Notes: generated by a model not told the origin, from the sequence alone. A stretch of 14,502 nucleotides of DNA from Ignavibacteriota bacterium (GCA_003158365.1 PMIW01000179.1:1-14502); one strand, 5' to 3'. Shown: positions 1 through 6,405, counted from the first letter of the stretch. Program-made: numbers and translations.

Positions 1-330
1 CAAAGCTTTAACCCTGCCATGATATAAATATCCGTTTCTGTCAAATACTACTTCCTTATAATCTGTAGCAATAGCTTTACCGGCAAGCATTTTACCGATA
101 ACCTTGCTTTTCGCGACTTTTCCTTTAATCTCTTTTAAACCGTCAATGCATTCTTTGGATAACGAAGAAACAGATAATAAAGTTTTAGAATGAACATCGT
201 CAACCAGTTGAGCATAAATATTATTCAGACTGCGGTATACCACGAGTCTTGGTCTCTCAGGAGTTCCATTCACTTTTTTTCTTATCTTGAATTTTATTTT
301 ATCTCTTCTATTTAAATTTTTCTTGTTCAC
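1..330 (-). CDS. rplR: 50S ribosomal protein L18 (partial, C-terminus off the left edge)
   Basis: L18 binds 5S rRNA with L5 and helps place it in the large-subunit central protuberance. The visible 110 codons, read from a GTG start at 330, give a basic N-terminus (NKKNLNRRDKIKFKIRKK), then the family pattern GTPERPRLVVYRS, then NNIYAQLVDD. They end in the conserved GYLYHGRVKAL just before the window edge, so roughly ten C-terminal residues are missing. A TAG stop lies four codons upstream in frame and no ATG is available, so GTG is the best start; no Shine-Dalgarno sequence is obvious before it. It follows rplF after 46 bases, the normal spc-operon order. Identification is secure from residue pattern and context; the exact start is less certain. 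Confidence 0.93.
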   Translation of the reverse strand, partial: MNKKNLNRRDKIKFKIRKKVNGTPERPRLVVYRSLNNIYAQLVDDVHSKTLLSVSSLSKECIDGLKEIKGKVAKSKVIGKMLAGKAIATDYKEVVFDRNGYLYHGRVKAL

Positions 331-376
331 GATTTTTATCTAAATAAACTTTATAAACTTAATATAATTTAAAAAC

Positions 377-916
377 TTACTTTGCTGCTGTTTTTCCTGC
401 TTTTCTTCTTATCTTTTCATAATCGTATTTTATACCTTTTCCTTTATATGGTTCCGGTTCCCTGAATGACCTTATTTTAGCAGCAACAAGGCCGACAAGT
501 TGTTTATCAATTCCGCTTATTACAATGGATGTCGGAACGGGTACTTCAATTTTTACATCCGGGGGAGCAACAAATACTATCGGATGAGAATAACCCAGAA
601 GTAGTACTAATTTTTCACCTTTTAATTCAGCTTTATAACCAATACCTACCAACTCAAGTTTCTTTGTAAATCCTTCTGTAACACCTGTTACGAGATTCTG
701 CAGCAAAGCTCTGTAAAGTCCGTGCAATGCTTTGTTCTTTTTATAATCATTTTCTCTTGTAAAAACTACTTCGTTGTCTTTCACATCGACATCTATTCCA
801 CCTGTTATTGACATGCTCAAAGTGCCCTTAGGACCTTTAACTTCAATTACGTTGTCCAGTCTTTTAATTTGAACACCTTTAATAATCTCAACCGGTTTTT
901 TACCAATTCTGCTCAT
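377..916 (-). CDS. rplF: 50S ribosomal protein L6
   Basis: L6 is a primary 23S rRNA-binding protein near the factor-binding centre of the large subunit. The 179-residue product matches the usual bacterial length. It starts MSRIGKKPVEI, contains GPKGTLS in the N-terminal half, LVGIGYKAEL in the middle and LGYSHPI at the start of the second repeat, and carries the C-terminal L6 signature PEPYKGKGIKY followed by a basic tail. The ATG at 916 is the natural start; the upstream sequence is A/T-rich with no clear Shine-Dalgarno sequence, so translation may depend on coupling or on an unstructured leader. It lies 29 bases after rpsH and before rplR, as in the standard spc cluster. The stop is TAA. 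Nothing is odd in the protein. Confidence 0.98.
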   Translation of the reverse strand: MSRIGKKPVEIIKGVQIKRLDNVIEVKGPKGTLSMSITGGIDVDVKDNEVVFTRENDYKKNKALHGLYRALLQNLVTGVTEGFTKKLELVGIGYKAELKGEKLVLLLGYSHPIVFVAPPDVKIEVPVPTSIVISGIDKQLVGLVAAKIRSFREPEPYKGKGIKYDYEKIRRKAGKTAAK

Positions 917-945
917 ATATTTAATTTACTTTTTTTATATTAAAA

Positions 946-1341
946 TTACCAAATAGCGCAAATTACTTCTCCGCCAATCTGGAGTTTTCTTGCTTCTTTT
1001 TCCGTCATCAAGCCCTTTGAAGTAGACACGACTGCAATTCCCAAACCATTACGTACCCTTGGAAGATTTTCATATTTCACGTATTTTCTAATTCCGGGTT
1101 TGCTTACCCTTCTTAATCCTTCAATCACATTTACGCCGTTATTGTATTTGAGTTTAACCGATAAATATTTCTTACCGTCATTCTCAACCAAGGAATAATC
1201 GCTGATATAACTTGTCTTTTTCAATATCTCAGCAATACCTACTTTCATTTTTGATACCGGAATATCAACAGATTTTTTTTCAGCTTTTATCGCATTTCTC
1301 ACTCTAGTTAAAAAATCTGCAATTGGATCTGTCATAGACAT
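946..1341 (-). CDS. rpsH: 30S ribosomal protein S8
   Basis: S8 binds the central domain of 16S rRNA early in small-subunit assembly and is the translational repressor of the spc operon in E. coli; whether it does so here is unknown. The product is 131 residues beginning MSMTDPIADFLTRVRNA, with GLRRVSKPGIRKY in the middle and the conserved end VVSTSKGLMTEKEARK followed by GGEVICAIW. The open frame extends upstream to 1506, but that part is an antisense-free overlap with rpsN in another frame and is not S8-like. The ATG at 1341 has GGAG ten bases upstream (1352-1355), which decides the start; the ATG at 1335 (MTDP) is the alternative. It follows rpsN after 25 bases and precedes rplF. Confidence 0.97.
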   Translation of the reverse strand: MSMTDPIADFLTRVRNAIKAEKKSVDIPVSKMKVGIAEILKKTSYISDYSLVENDGKKYLSVKLKYNNGVNVIEGLRRVSKPGIRKYVKYENLPRVRNGLGIAVVSTSKGLMTEKEARKLQIGGEVICAIW

Positions 1342-1351
1342 AAAATAAATT

Positions 1352-1355
1352 CTCC
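1352..1355 (-). promoter_or_regulatory. Shine-Dalgarno site deciding the rpsH start
   Basis: GGAG on the minus strand lies ten bases before the ATG at 1341. It supports that ATG over the much longer in-frame extension that would run back through rpsN, and over the ATG six bases further in. Confidence 0.65.
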
Positions 1356-1366
1356 GTTTTAAAATT

Positions 1367-1636
1367 TTACCAGCTTGATTTAACAACACCGGGAATCTTT
1401 CCTTGTAAAGCCAATTCCCTGAACACAAGTCTAGATACACCAAATTTCCTGTAATAGCTTCTTGCTCTTCCAGTAACAAGGCACCTGTTATGCAACCTTG
1501 TTGCACTGCTATCTCTGGGCAGCTTTGCTAATGCAGCATAATCACCTTTTTCCTTGAGTTCTTTTCTTTTCTCAGCATATTTTTTTACAGTCGCTACTCT
1601 TCTTTCTTGTCTCGCTATTGATGATTTTTTGGCCAT
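1367..1636 (-). CDS. rpsN: 30S ribosomal protein S14, zinc-independent (C-minus) form
   Basis: S14 sits in the head of the 30S subunit next to S3 and S10. The product has 89 residues, the length of the long, zinc-free type. It starts MAKKSSIARQERR and contains KGDYAALAKLPRDSS, RLHNRCLVTGRARSYYRKFG and LALQGKIPGVVKSSW, all family-typical. Only one cysteine is present, so the CxxC pairs of the short zinc-ribbon form are absent; this is a normal variant, not a defect. It lies between rplE and rpsH in the standard order. The start ATG at 1636 has only a weak purine stretch (AAAGA) upstream. The stop is TAA, 25 bases before rpsH. Confidence 0.98.
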   Translation of the reverse strand: MAKKSSIARQERRVATVKKYAEKRKELKEKGDYAALAKLPRDSSATRLHNRCLVTGRARSYYRKFGVSRLVFRELALQGKIPGVVKSSW

Positions 1637-1661
1637 TCTTTATTTTTTATTATTTAATATT

Positions 1662-2312
1662 TTATTTCGTAAAAGGCATTCCAAACTGTTTCAAAAGTTC
1701 GAACGCTTCTTCATCTGTTTTTGCACTTGTTGCAAAGGTAATATCGAGTCCGCTTATTCTCTGTACGTTATCTACGTTTATTTCGGGAAATATTATCTGC
1801 TCTTTGATGCCAATTGTATAATTGCCTCTACCGTCAAAACTTTTATCGGACAGGCCCCTGAAATCTCTGATTCTTGGGATTGTAATATTAACAAGCCTGT
1901 CAAGAAATTCATACATTCTGTCATTTCTTAAAGTCACCCTTACTCCTATATTCATTCCCTCGCGGAGTTTGAAATTCGATACAGATTTTTTTGCTTTTAC
2001 TACTGTAGGTCTTTGACCGGCGATTGCTTCAATTTCTTTAACAGTGGTATCAATAATCTTTGGATCTGCAACTGCTGCTCCGACTCCGACATTTAAACAT
2101 ATTTTGTTTAATTTGGGAGCCTGCATTGTATTTTTATAATTAAATTTTTTAATCAGTTCAGGAACAATTTTTTCCCTGTAATGTTCCATAAGCCTTACCG
2201 GTACTTTTTCCTCAACGAATTTTTCTTTTGAATCCTTCGCGCCTTTTTTACCTTTTTGCGAATCTCCTGCCGGTTTCGAATCTTTTTTTCTGTCTTCCTT
2301 TGTTTTTGCCAT
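1662..2312 (-). CDS. rplE: 50S ribosomal protein L5 with a lysine-rich N-terminal extension
   Basis: L5 binds 5S rRNA with L18 and forms part of the inter-subunit bridge in the central protuberance. Family hallmarks are seen in LMEHYREKIVPEL (about residues 41-53), NVGVGAAVADPK, GQRPTVVKAKKSVSNFKLRE, LRNDRMYEFLDRL, RDFRGL and NYTIGIKEQIIFPEI; the protein ends GMPFTK. The length, 216 residues, is longer than the roughly 180 usual in bacteria. The excess is an N-terminal stretch of about 37 residues rich in Lys, Asp, Glu, Gly and Ser, predicted to be disordered. No Met lies at the usual start position except M42, which would leave L5 a few residues short, so the long start is preferred. It directly follows rplX (8 bases). 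Confidence 0.97.
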   Translation of the reverse strand: MAKTKEDRKKDSKPAGDSQKGKKGAKDSKEKFVEEKVPVRLMEHYREKIVPELIKKFNYKNTMQAPKLNKICLNVGVGAAVADPKIIDTTVKEIEAIAGQRPTVVKAKKSVSNFKLREGMNIGVRVTLRNDRMYEFLDRLVNITIPRIRDFRGLSDKSFDGRGNYTIGIKEQIIFPEINVDNVQRISGLDITFATSAKTDEEAFELLKQFGMPFTK

Positions 2313-2320
2313 AAAAATAA

Positions 2321-2659
2321 TTAACTAATTAAAATTTCTCCAGATTTTTTGCTTTTTCTCATTCTTTTTATTTTGCCCGAAACTTCATCTTTCACTACTT
2401 CCACACCAATTCTTGTCGGCTGATTTGTTTTAGGACACATAAGTTCGACATTGGTAATATTAATAGGAGCTTCTCTTCTGACTATTCCGCCCTGCTGATT
2501 TTTCTGATTCGGTTTTGTATGTCTGTGTACAATATTAACGCCCTCAACTATAACTCTTCCTTTATTTCAGTCAATGAACAATACTTTTCCAATTGTACCT
2601 TTTGAGTTTCCGCTTATAACCTTGACTGAATCGTTTTTCTTTAATCTTGTTTTTACCAT
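2321..2659 (-). CDS. rplX: 50S ribosomal protein L24, interrupted by an in-frame TGA at codon 31
   Basis: L24 is an assembly-initiator protein that binds the 5' domain of 23S rRNA. Reading from ATG at 2659 gives a KOW-domain start (residues 10-26: DSVKVISGNSKGTIGKV), then LFID, then TGA at 2567-2569, then NKGRVIVEGVNIVHRHTKPN, QQGGIVRREAPINITNVELM, CPKTNQPTRIG and a basic C-terminus ending at TAA (2321-2323). Homology continues in the same frame on both sides, so this is a single substitution-type stop rather than a frameshift. With the TGA read through, the protein would be 112 residues, normal for L24. The affected position lies in the variable turn after the KOW motif. No plausible restart codon with a ribosome binding site lies just after the TGA. 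It may be an assembly error, a real mutation with a functional copy elsewhere, or readthrough. Gene order (rplN-rplX-rplE) is canonical. Confidence 0.9.
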
Positions 2660-2665
2660 TTTTTT

Positions 2666-2714
2666 AATCTTTAATCTTTTAATCTTAAGAATCTTACGAA
2701 TCTTATGAATCTTA
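2666..2714 (-). repeat. Short AATCTTA tandem repeats in the rplN-rplX spacer
   Basis: The 58-base gap between rplN and rplX contains AATCTTA at 2681, 2690, 2699 and 2708, exactly nine bases apart, each followed by a variable dinucleotide (AG, CG, TG, AT). Two shorter copies (AATCT) lie at 2666 and 2673. On the transcript this is a TAAGATT series running up to seven bases before the rplX start codon. It leaves no room for a normal Shine-Dalgarno sequence. Function is unknown. Confidence 0.8.
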
Positions 2715-2717
2715 ATT

Positions 2718-3086
2718 TTAAATTACTTCCGGAGCAAGAGATATAATTTTCATGAACTGCTTTTCTCTCAGTTCCCGGGCTACAGGTCCGAAAATTCTTG
2801 TTCCTCTTGGTTCATTCTGGGGATTTATAAGAACTGCAGCATTTTCATCAAATTTAATGCAACTTCCGTCTTTTCTCTTCACTTCTTTTACTGTTCTTAC
2901 TATTACTGCTCTTGATACTTCACCTTTTTTTACAGCGCCACCGGGTATCGCGGATTTTACCGATACAACTATTATATCACCCAAACTTGCATATCTTCTG
3001 TCAGATCCTCCAAGTACACGTATGCATCTCACGGATTTTGCGCCGGAATTATCTGCTACTGTTAAATTTGTTTCTTCCTGTATCAT
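2718..3086 (-). CDS. rplN: 50S ribosomal protein L14
   Basis: L14 is a highly conserved large-subunit protein at the inter-subunit interface (bridge with 16S rRNA) and near the binding site of the silencing factor RsfS. The 122-residue product is exactly the usual bacterial length. It has the N-terminal MIQEETNLTVADNSGAK, then CIRVLGGSDRRYA, GDIIVVSVKSAIPGG and GEVSRAVIVRT, and the C-terminal pattern PRGTRIFGPVARELR followed by FMKIISLAPEVI. It starts at ATG 3086 with no Shine-Dalgarno sequence in its A/T-only leader. It is separated from rpsQ by 73 bases holding a hairpin, and from rplX by a repeat-rich 58-base spacer; these are the two widest gaps inside the cluster. Confidence 0.99.
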   Translation of the reverse strand: MIQEETNLTVADNSGAKSVRCIRVLGGSDRRYASLGDIIVVSVKSAIPGGAVKKGEVSRAVIVRTVKEVKRKDGSCIKFDENAAVLINPQNEPRGTRIFGPVARELREKQFMKIISLAPEVI

Positions 3087-3121
3087 AATATATTATATAT
3101 ATTCTATTACAATTTATTAAT

Positions 3122-3147
3122 AAATAGGCGATTAGCCGCCTCTATTT
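3122..3147 (-). other. Hairpin in the rpsQ-rplN spacer
   Basis: An interrupted inverted repeat: AAATA-GGCG at 3122-3130, a six-base loop, then CGCC at 3137-3140, a two-base bulge and TATTT at 3143-3147. On the transcript it lies 12 bases after the rpsQ stop and 35 bases before the rplN start. No clean U-tract follows, so a full terminator is unlikely. It could be a processing or attenuation element, or protect the RNA end; this is inference from structure alone. Confidence 0.4.
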
Positions 3148-3159
3148 CAAAAAAATAAT

Positions 3160-3447
3160 TTATTTAGCTTTTTCGACTACTTCAACCAAACGCCATCTTT
3201 TCTGTTTGCTAAGAGGTTTAGTTTCCATTATTTTAACAATATCTCCTTCAGTACATTCGTTTTTTTCATCATGAGCCATAAATTTCGTCGTCTTTTTGAA
3301 GTATTTCTTATAAATAGGATGTTTTACTCTCTTCTCAATGGCAACAGAAATGGACTTATCCATTTTATTACTGGTAACGACGCCTATACGTGTTTTCCTT
3401 TTTGTCTGCCTTTTACTTTGAGAAACTGTGTTTTTTTCTTCGTTCAT
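3160..3447 (-). CDS. rpsQ: 30S ribosomal protein S17
   Basis: S17 is a primary 16S rRNA-binding protein of the small-subunit body. The 95-residue product has the OB-fold pattern of the family: KTRIGVVTSNKMDKSISV, then KRVKHPIYKKYFKKTTKFMAH, DEKNECTEGDIVKIMETKP and LSKQKRWRLVEVVEKAK. It is about ten residues longer than usual because of a charged N-terminal stretch (MNEEKNTVSQSKRQTKR). The only later Met is inside the conserved core, so the ATG at 3447 is retained. It follows rpmC after 14 bases, the standard order. No clear Shine-Dalgarno sequence precedes it. Confidence 0.98.
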   Translation of the reverse strand: MNEEKNTVSQSKRQTKRKTRIGVVTSNKMDKSISVAIEKRVKHPIYKKYFKKTTKFMAHDEKNECTEGDIVKIMETKPLSKQKRWRLVEVVEKAK

Positions 3448-3461
3448 TAATCTATGATTCT

Positions 3462-3668
3462 TTATGCTTTTTTATTTTCTTCTTTTTCTCTTTCTTTCAA
3501 AACTGTCAAAATCCTTGCTATTACTTTTTTTGTATTTGCAATTGATTTGAAATTTTCAAGCTGTCCCGATGCATGCTGAAAACGAAAATTTTCCAATGCT
3601 TCATAATTGTCTTTTAAAGTAGTCTTCAAATCCTTCGTTGCTAAATCTCTTATTTGATATGTTTTCAT
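3462..3668 (-). CDS. rpmC: 50S ribosomal protein L29
   Basis: L29 is a small two-helix protein near the peptide exit tunnel, part of the docking platform for trigger factor and SRP. The 68-residue product is all helix-like and charged. It begins MKTYQIRDLATKDLKTTL and contains the family pattern ENFRFQHASGQLENFKSI followed by TKKVIARILTVLKERE. Length and position between rplP and rpsQ are exactly as expected. It starts at ATG 3668, 43 bases after rplP, with no Shine-Dalgarno sequence visible in the A/T-rich leader. Confidence 0.98.
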   Translation of the reverse strand: MKTYQIRDLATKDLKTTLKDNYEALENFRFQHASGQLENFKSIANTKKVIARILTVLKEREKEENKKA

Positions 3669-3711
3669 TTTTGTATATTTTTACTATTACAATAAATTGC
3701 CTGTTAAATTT

Positions 3712-4125
3712 TTACATTGCAATTCTTTTCACAAATTTTGTTTTTATCGGTAATTTATGAGCTGCAAGTCTGAAAGCTTCTTCAGCGACAGTCTGTGTTA
3801 CACCGTCCACCTCAAACATAATTTTTCCGGGAAGTACAACAGCGACCCAGTATTCAGGTGCGCCTTTTCCTTTACCCATTCTTGTTTCAGCGGGTTTTTT
3901 AGTAACAGGTTTATCCGGAAATATTCTTATCCAAACTTTACCGTCTCTTTTCATATGTCTGGTTAAAGCTATTCTTGCTGCTTCTATCTGCCTGTCAGTT
4001 ATCCAAGCAGCATCCAGCGACTTTAAACCGTATGAACCGAAAGCTACAAGATTTCCTCTTTGAGCTTTTCCTCTTCTGTTTCCTTTTTGTGATTTTCTAA
4101 ACTTAACTCTTTTGGGCATTAACAT
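3712..4125 (-). CDS. rplP: 50S ribosomal protein L16
   Basis: L16 contacts the A-site tRNA elbow and helps organise the peptidyl-transferase centre. The 137-residue product has the normal length and motifs: MLMPKRVKFRKSQKGNRRG, FGSYGLKSLDAAWIT, RQIEAARIALTRHMKRDGKV, WIRIFPDKPVTKKPAETRMG, KGKGAPEYWVAVV and LPGKIMFE. The Met before LMPKR (4125) has GGAG ten bases upstream and matches the usual MLMPK start. It lies 20 bases after rpsC, and its product is one of the most conserved in the cluster. Confidence 0.99.
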   Translation of the reverse strand: MLMPKRVKFRKSQKGNRRGKAQRGNLVAFGSYGLKSLDAAWITDRQIEAARIALTRHMKRDGKVWIRIFPDKPVTKKPAETRMGKGKGAPEYWVAVVLPGKIMFEVDGVTQTVAEEAFRLAAHKLPIKTKFVKRIAM

Positions 4126-4145
4126 ATAGCTATAACTCCAGAATT

Positions 4146-4784
4146 TTAATAATTATTTTTTGATAACTTTTCTCCCCTGCAAATCCAGACCTTAACACCG
4201 ATGGCACCATATATTGTATGTGATGTAACCGAAGCATAATCTATATCGGCTCTTAATGTCTGCAAAGGAATTCTACCTTCTTTATACTGCTCGCTTCGTG
4301 CAATTTCCGCTCCGCCAAGCCTGCCGCTGCACATAACTTTTATTCCTTCTGCTCCCATTCTCATTGTAGAAGTAATTGATGATTTCATTGCTCTTCTGAA
4401 TGATACGCGGTTTGCAAGCTGCTGTGCAATACTTTCCCCGACTAACTGCGCGCTTAGTTCCGGTTTCTTAATCTCGTTGACGTTAATCTTAACCTCTTTG
4501 TTCGTAATTTTCTTGATTTCGTTTTCAAGCTGGGTTATTTCTTTTCCGCTCTTGCCAATTACAAATCCCGGACGCGAAGTAAATATTGTGAGAGTAATTT
4601 TTTTAAGTGTTCTTTCAATCAATACTTTCGCAATACCTGCTTTTTCAAGTCTTTTTTTCAAATATCCCCTAATAAGAGAGTCTTCTTTAAGCTTTGATGC
4701 AAAACTCTTCTCATCATACCAATTTGAGTCCCAGGTATTGATGACTCCTAATCTGAAACCTATGGGGTGTGTTTTCTGTCCCAA
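4146..4784 (-). CDS. rpsC: 30S ribosomal protein S3 (TTG start)
   Basis: S3 lies at the mRNA entry channel of the 30S head and contributes to mRNA helicase activity. The product has 212 residues: N-terminal MGQKTHPIGFRLGVINTWDS, a type-2 KH domain with the GxxG loop in FVIGKSGKEI, then the C-terminal domain with RRAMKSSITSTMRMGAEGIK, CSGRLGGAEIAR and GRIPLQTLRADIDY. It is shorter than E. coli S3 (233) only in the variable C-terminal tail. The initiator is TTG at 4784. It is the only start in frame, because a TAA stop lies four codons upstream, and it has a strong AAGGAG five bases before it. Position between rplV and rplP is canonical. Confidence 0.98.
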   Translation of the reverse strand: MGQKTHPIGFRLGVINTWDSNWYDEKSFASKLKEDSLIRGYLKKRLEKAGIAKVLIERTLKKITLTIFTSRPGFVIGKSGKEITQLENEIKKITNKEVKINVNEIKKPELSAQLVGESIAQQLANRVSFRRAMKSSITSTMRMGAEGIKVMCSGRLGGAEIARSEQYKEGRIPLQTLRADIDYASVTSHTIYGAIGVKVWICRGEKLSKNNY

Positions 4785-4789
4785 TAAAT

Positions 4790-4795
4790 CTCCTT
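4790..4795 (-). promoter_or_regulatory. Strong Shine-Dalgarno site for the rpsC TTG start
   Basis: AAGGAG on the minus strand, five bases before TTG at 4784. It supports use of the rare initiator and shows that at least some genes of this organism use Shine-Dalgarno pairing. A strong site may compensate for the weak start codon. Confidence 0.8.
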
Positions 4796-4815
4796 AAAAT
4801 AAGTTTTTAATTTAA

Positions 4816-5169
4816 CTATGATTTACTTTCAATATGTTCCACCACTAATGTTAAATGTGATGAACGTTTCTGTATCCTGAATGCTCTTCCCTGTGGTGCC
4901 GGGAGCATTCTTTTCAATGACGGTCCACCGTTTACATAAGCTCTTTTTACAATCACATCTTCTTTATTTATTCTGCCGGTATCAATTTTTCTGACTAAAT
5001 TCGAATATGCAGACAGCAATGTTTTTTCCACGACTTTAGCTGCATTTTTATTTGTAAATTTCAAAATTGCAAGTGCTTCGTCAACTTTTCTGTTTCTTAT
5101 CAAATCGACAACCAGTCTCATTTTTCTGGGTGAGGACCCGATATACCTTGTTAATGCTCTTGATTCCAT
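4816..5169 (-). CDS. rplV: 50S ribosomal protein L22
   Basis: L22 lines the nascent-peptide exit tunnel with its long beta hairpin, a site of macrolide resistance mutations. The 117-residue product shows the family features: RYIGSSPRKMRLVVDLIRN, then LKFTNKNAAKVVEKTLLSA, VKRAYVNGGPSLKRMLPAP, QGRAFRIQKRSSHLTLVVE. The GPSLKRMLPAPQGRAFRIQK segment is the tunnel loop. The start ATG overlaps the rpsS stop as TAATG, and AGGAGG twelve bases upstream lies inside the rpsS coding end, both pointing to translational coupling. It is one of only two complete genes here ending in TAG. Confidence 0.98.
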   Translation of the reverse strand: MESRALTRYIGSSPRKMRLVVDLIRNRKVDEALAILKFTNKNAAKVVEKTLLSAYSNLVRKIDTGRINKEDVIVKRAYVNGGPSLKRMLPAPQGRAFRIQKRSSHLTLVVEHIESKS

Positions 5170-5465
5170 TATTTGGCTGTTCCTCCTGTTGCTTTTTCTT
5201 CTTTTCTCTGTCCTGAGTGGGCTCTGAATGTACGTGTATGTGCGAATTCTCCAAGTTTGTGTCCAACCATATTTTCCGAAACAAAAACGGGGATGAATTT
5301 ATTCCCGTTATGGACTGCAAATGTATGGCCTATAAAATCAGGTGTAATAGTACAGGCTCTCGCCCAGGTTTTTACTACCTTTTTTTGATTTTTTTCATTC
5401 AGCTTTTCAACTTTCCCAAGCAGCTTATAATCTATATTTGGACCTTTTTTTAATGATCGGGACAT
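5169..5465 (-). CDS. rpsS: 30S ribosomal protein S19
   Basis: S19 is in the 30S head and contacts the A-site finger and S13. The 98-residue product begins MSRSLKKGPNIDYKLLGKVE and has WARACTITPDFIGHTFAVHN, GNKFIPVFVSENMVGHKLGE and FAHTRTFRAHSGQ, followed by a short Lys/Gly tail slightly longer than usual. The start at 5465 has GAGGA upstream overlapping the rplB stop region. It follows rplB after three bases and overlaps rplV by one base, so rplB-rpsS-rplV form a tightly coupled block. Confidence 0.98.
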   Translation of the reverse strand: MSRSLKKGPNIDYKLLGKVEKLNEKNQKKVVKTWARACTITPDFIGHTFAVHNGNKFIPVFVSENMVGHKLGEFAHTRTFRAHSGQRKEEKATGGTAK

Positions 5466-5468
5466 TTA

Positions 5469-6290
5469 TTATTTCCTCTTTTTTACTATGTATTTATCAG
5501 AAATATTTTTCTTCTTTCTTGTTTTATATCCTTTTGCTGGTAAACCCCACGGGCTGACCGGATGTCCGCCGCCTGATGTTTTACCTTCACCGCCGCCCAT
5601 TGGGTGATCAACAGGGTTCATCGCAACACCGCGAACGTGTGGTCTTTTACCCATCCATCTTGATCTTCCTGCTTTTCCAATGCTGATATTCTCGTGGTCT
5701 ATATTTCCGACGATACCTATCGTTGCTTTGCATTCACTCTTAATCATCCTGACTTCACCTGAAGGAAGTTTAATCTGGCAGTATTTTTCATCTTTTGCAA
5801 CTATTTGTGCGGATGCTCCTGCACTTCTTGCAATCTGACCGCCTTTTCCGGGTTTCAATTCAACGTTATGTATGAATGTTCCTACCGGAATTGAAGAAAC
5901 CATCATCGTATTGCCCGTTTTGATTTCAGCTTCATTCGATGACTGGATGACTTCACCAACTTTTAATCCGTCATAAGCTATAATATATGATTTGCTTCCG
6001 TCAGGATATTGAATCAAAGCAATTCTGGAAGTTCTGTTCGGGTCATATTCAATTGCAATTACTTTTGCTTCTTCTGAACTTGTTCTTTTAAAATCTATGA
6101 TTCTGTATCTTCTCTTGTGTCCGCCGCCTCTGTGTCTGGAAGTAACTCTTCCCAAATTATTTCTTCCCCCGGATTTTTTCAGAGGAGCTAATAATGATTT
6201 CTCTGGCGTAGTTTTTGTTATCTCATCAAATGAAGATATCGAATAATATCTCGTTGCCGGCGTAGTCGGCTTTAGCTTTCTCAGTGCCAT
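5469..6290 (-). CDS. rplB: 50S ribosomal protein L2
   Basis: L2 is a core protein of the peptidyl-transferase region and of an inter-subunit bridge. The 273-residue product has normal length: MALRKLKPTTPATRYYSI at the N-terminus, GGRNNLGRVTSRHRGGGHKR, then YRIIDFKR, VIAIEYDPNRTSRIALI, VELKPGKGGQIARSAGASA, and the conserved C-terminus VRGVAMNPVDHPMGGGEGK with the histidine linked to peptidyl-transferase function, then SPWGLPAKGYKTR. It is the first gene of the cluster here. The expected upstream rplW is absent and a 327-bp gap with a divergent outer-membrane gene takes its place. No Shine-Dalgarno sequence precedes the ATG at 6290. Confidence 0.99.
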   Translation of the reverse strand: MALRKLKPTTPATRYYSISSFDEITKTTPEKSLLAPLKKSGGRNNLGRVTSRHRGGGHKRRYRIIDFKRTSSEEAKVIAIEYDPNRTSRIALIQYPDGSKSYIIAYDGLKVGEVIQSSNEAEIKTGNTMMVSSIPVGTFIHNVELKPGKGGQIARSAGASAQIVAKDEKYCQIKLPSGEVRMIKSECKATIGIVGNIDHENISIGKAGRSRWMGKRPHVRGVAMNPVDHPMGGGEGKTSGGGHPVSPWGLPAKGYKTRKKKNISDKYIVKKRK

Positions 6291-6339
6291 TATCGTAAAT
6301 GTTTATCGAAATTATTGCTTCAAAAAAATTATAAACGAT

Positions 6340-6368
6340 AAATTACCGAAATTTTTAAAAAATGTCAA
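6340..6368 (-). promoter_or_regulatory. Candidate sigma-70-type promoter for the ribosomal cluster
   Basis: On the minus strand a perfect TTGACA (6363-6368) is followed after 17 bases by TAATTT (6340-6345), a weak -10. A perfect TATAAT lies at 6328-6333 but has no suitable -35 box. The site is about 50 bases upstream of the rplB start and correctly oriented. AT-rich DNA gives such matches by chance, so this is only a candidate. Confidence 0.4.
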
Positions 6369-6405
6369 TATAATTAAAATAATATACTATGAGTATGTTA
6401 CACTG

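Noticed and set aside
1342..1506. Long N-terminal extension of rpsH running through rpsN
   Set aside because: It overlaps the conserved rpsN gene in another frame, is unlike S8, and a ribosome site fits the ATG at 1341.
1554..2016. Plus-strand open frames opposite rpsN and rplE
   Set aside because: They are antisense to conserved ribosomal genes and show no recognisable domain or ribosome site.
2567..2569. TGA in rplX as evidence for a genome-wide alternative code (TGA as Trp or Gly)
   Set aside because: Seventeen other complete genes and the long right-edge gene have no in-frame TGA, and Trp is encoded by TGG at many conserved sites. One case cannot support reassignment.
2530..2569. Selenocysteine insertion at the rplX TGA
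   Set aside because: L24 is not a selenoprotein family and I see no convincing stem-loop just after the codon.
2666..2714. CRISPR array
   Set aside because: The units are only seven bases with two-base spacers, far below CRISPR repeat and spacer sizes, and no cas gene is present.
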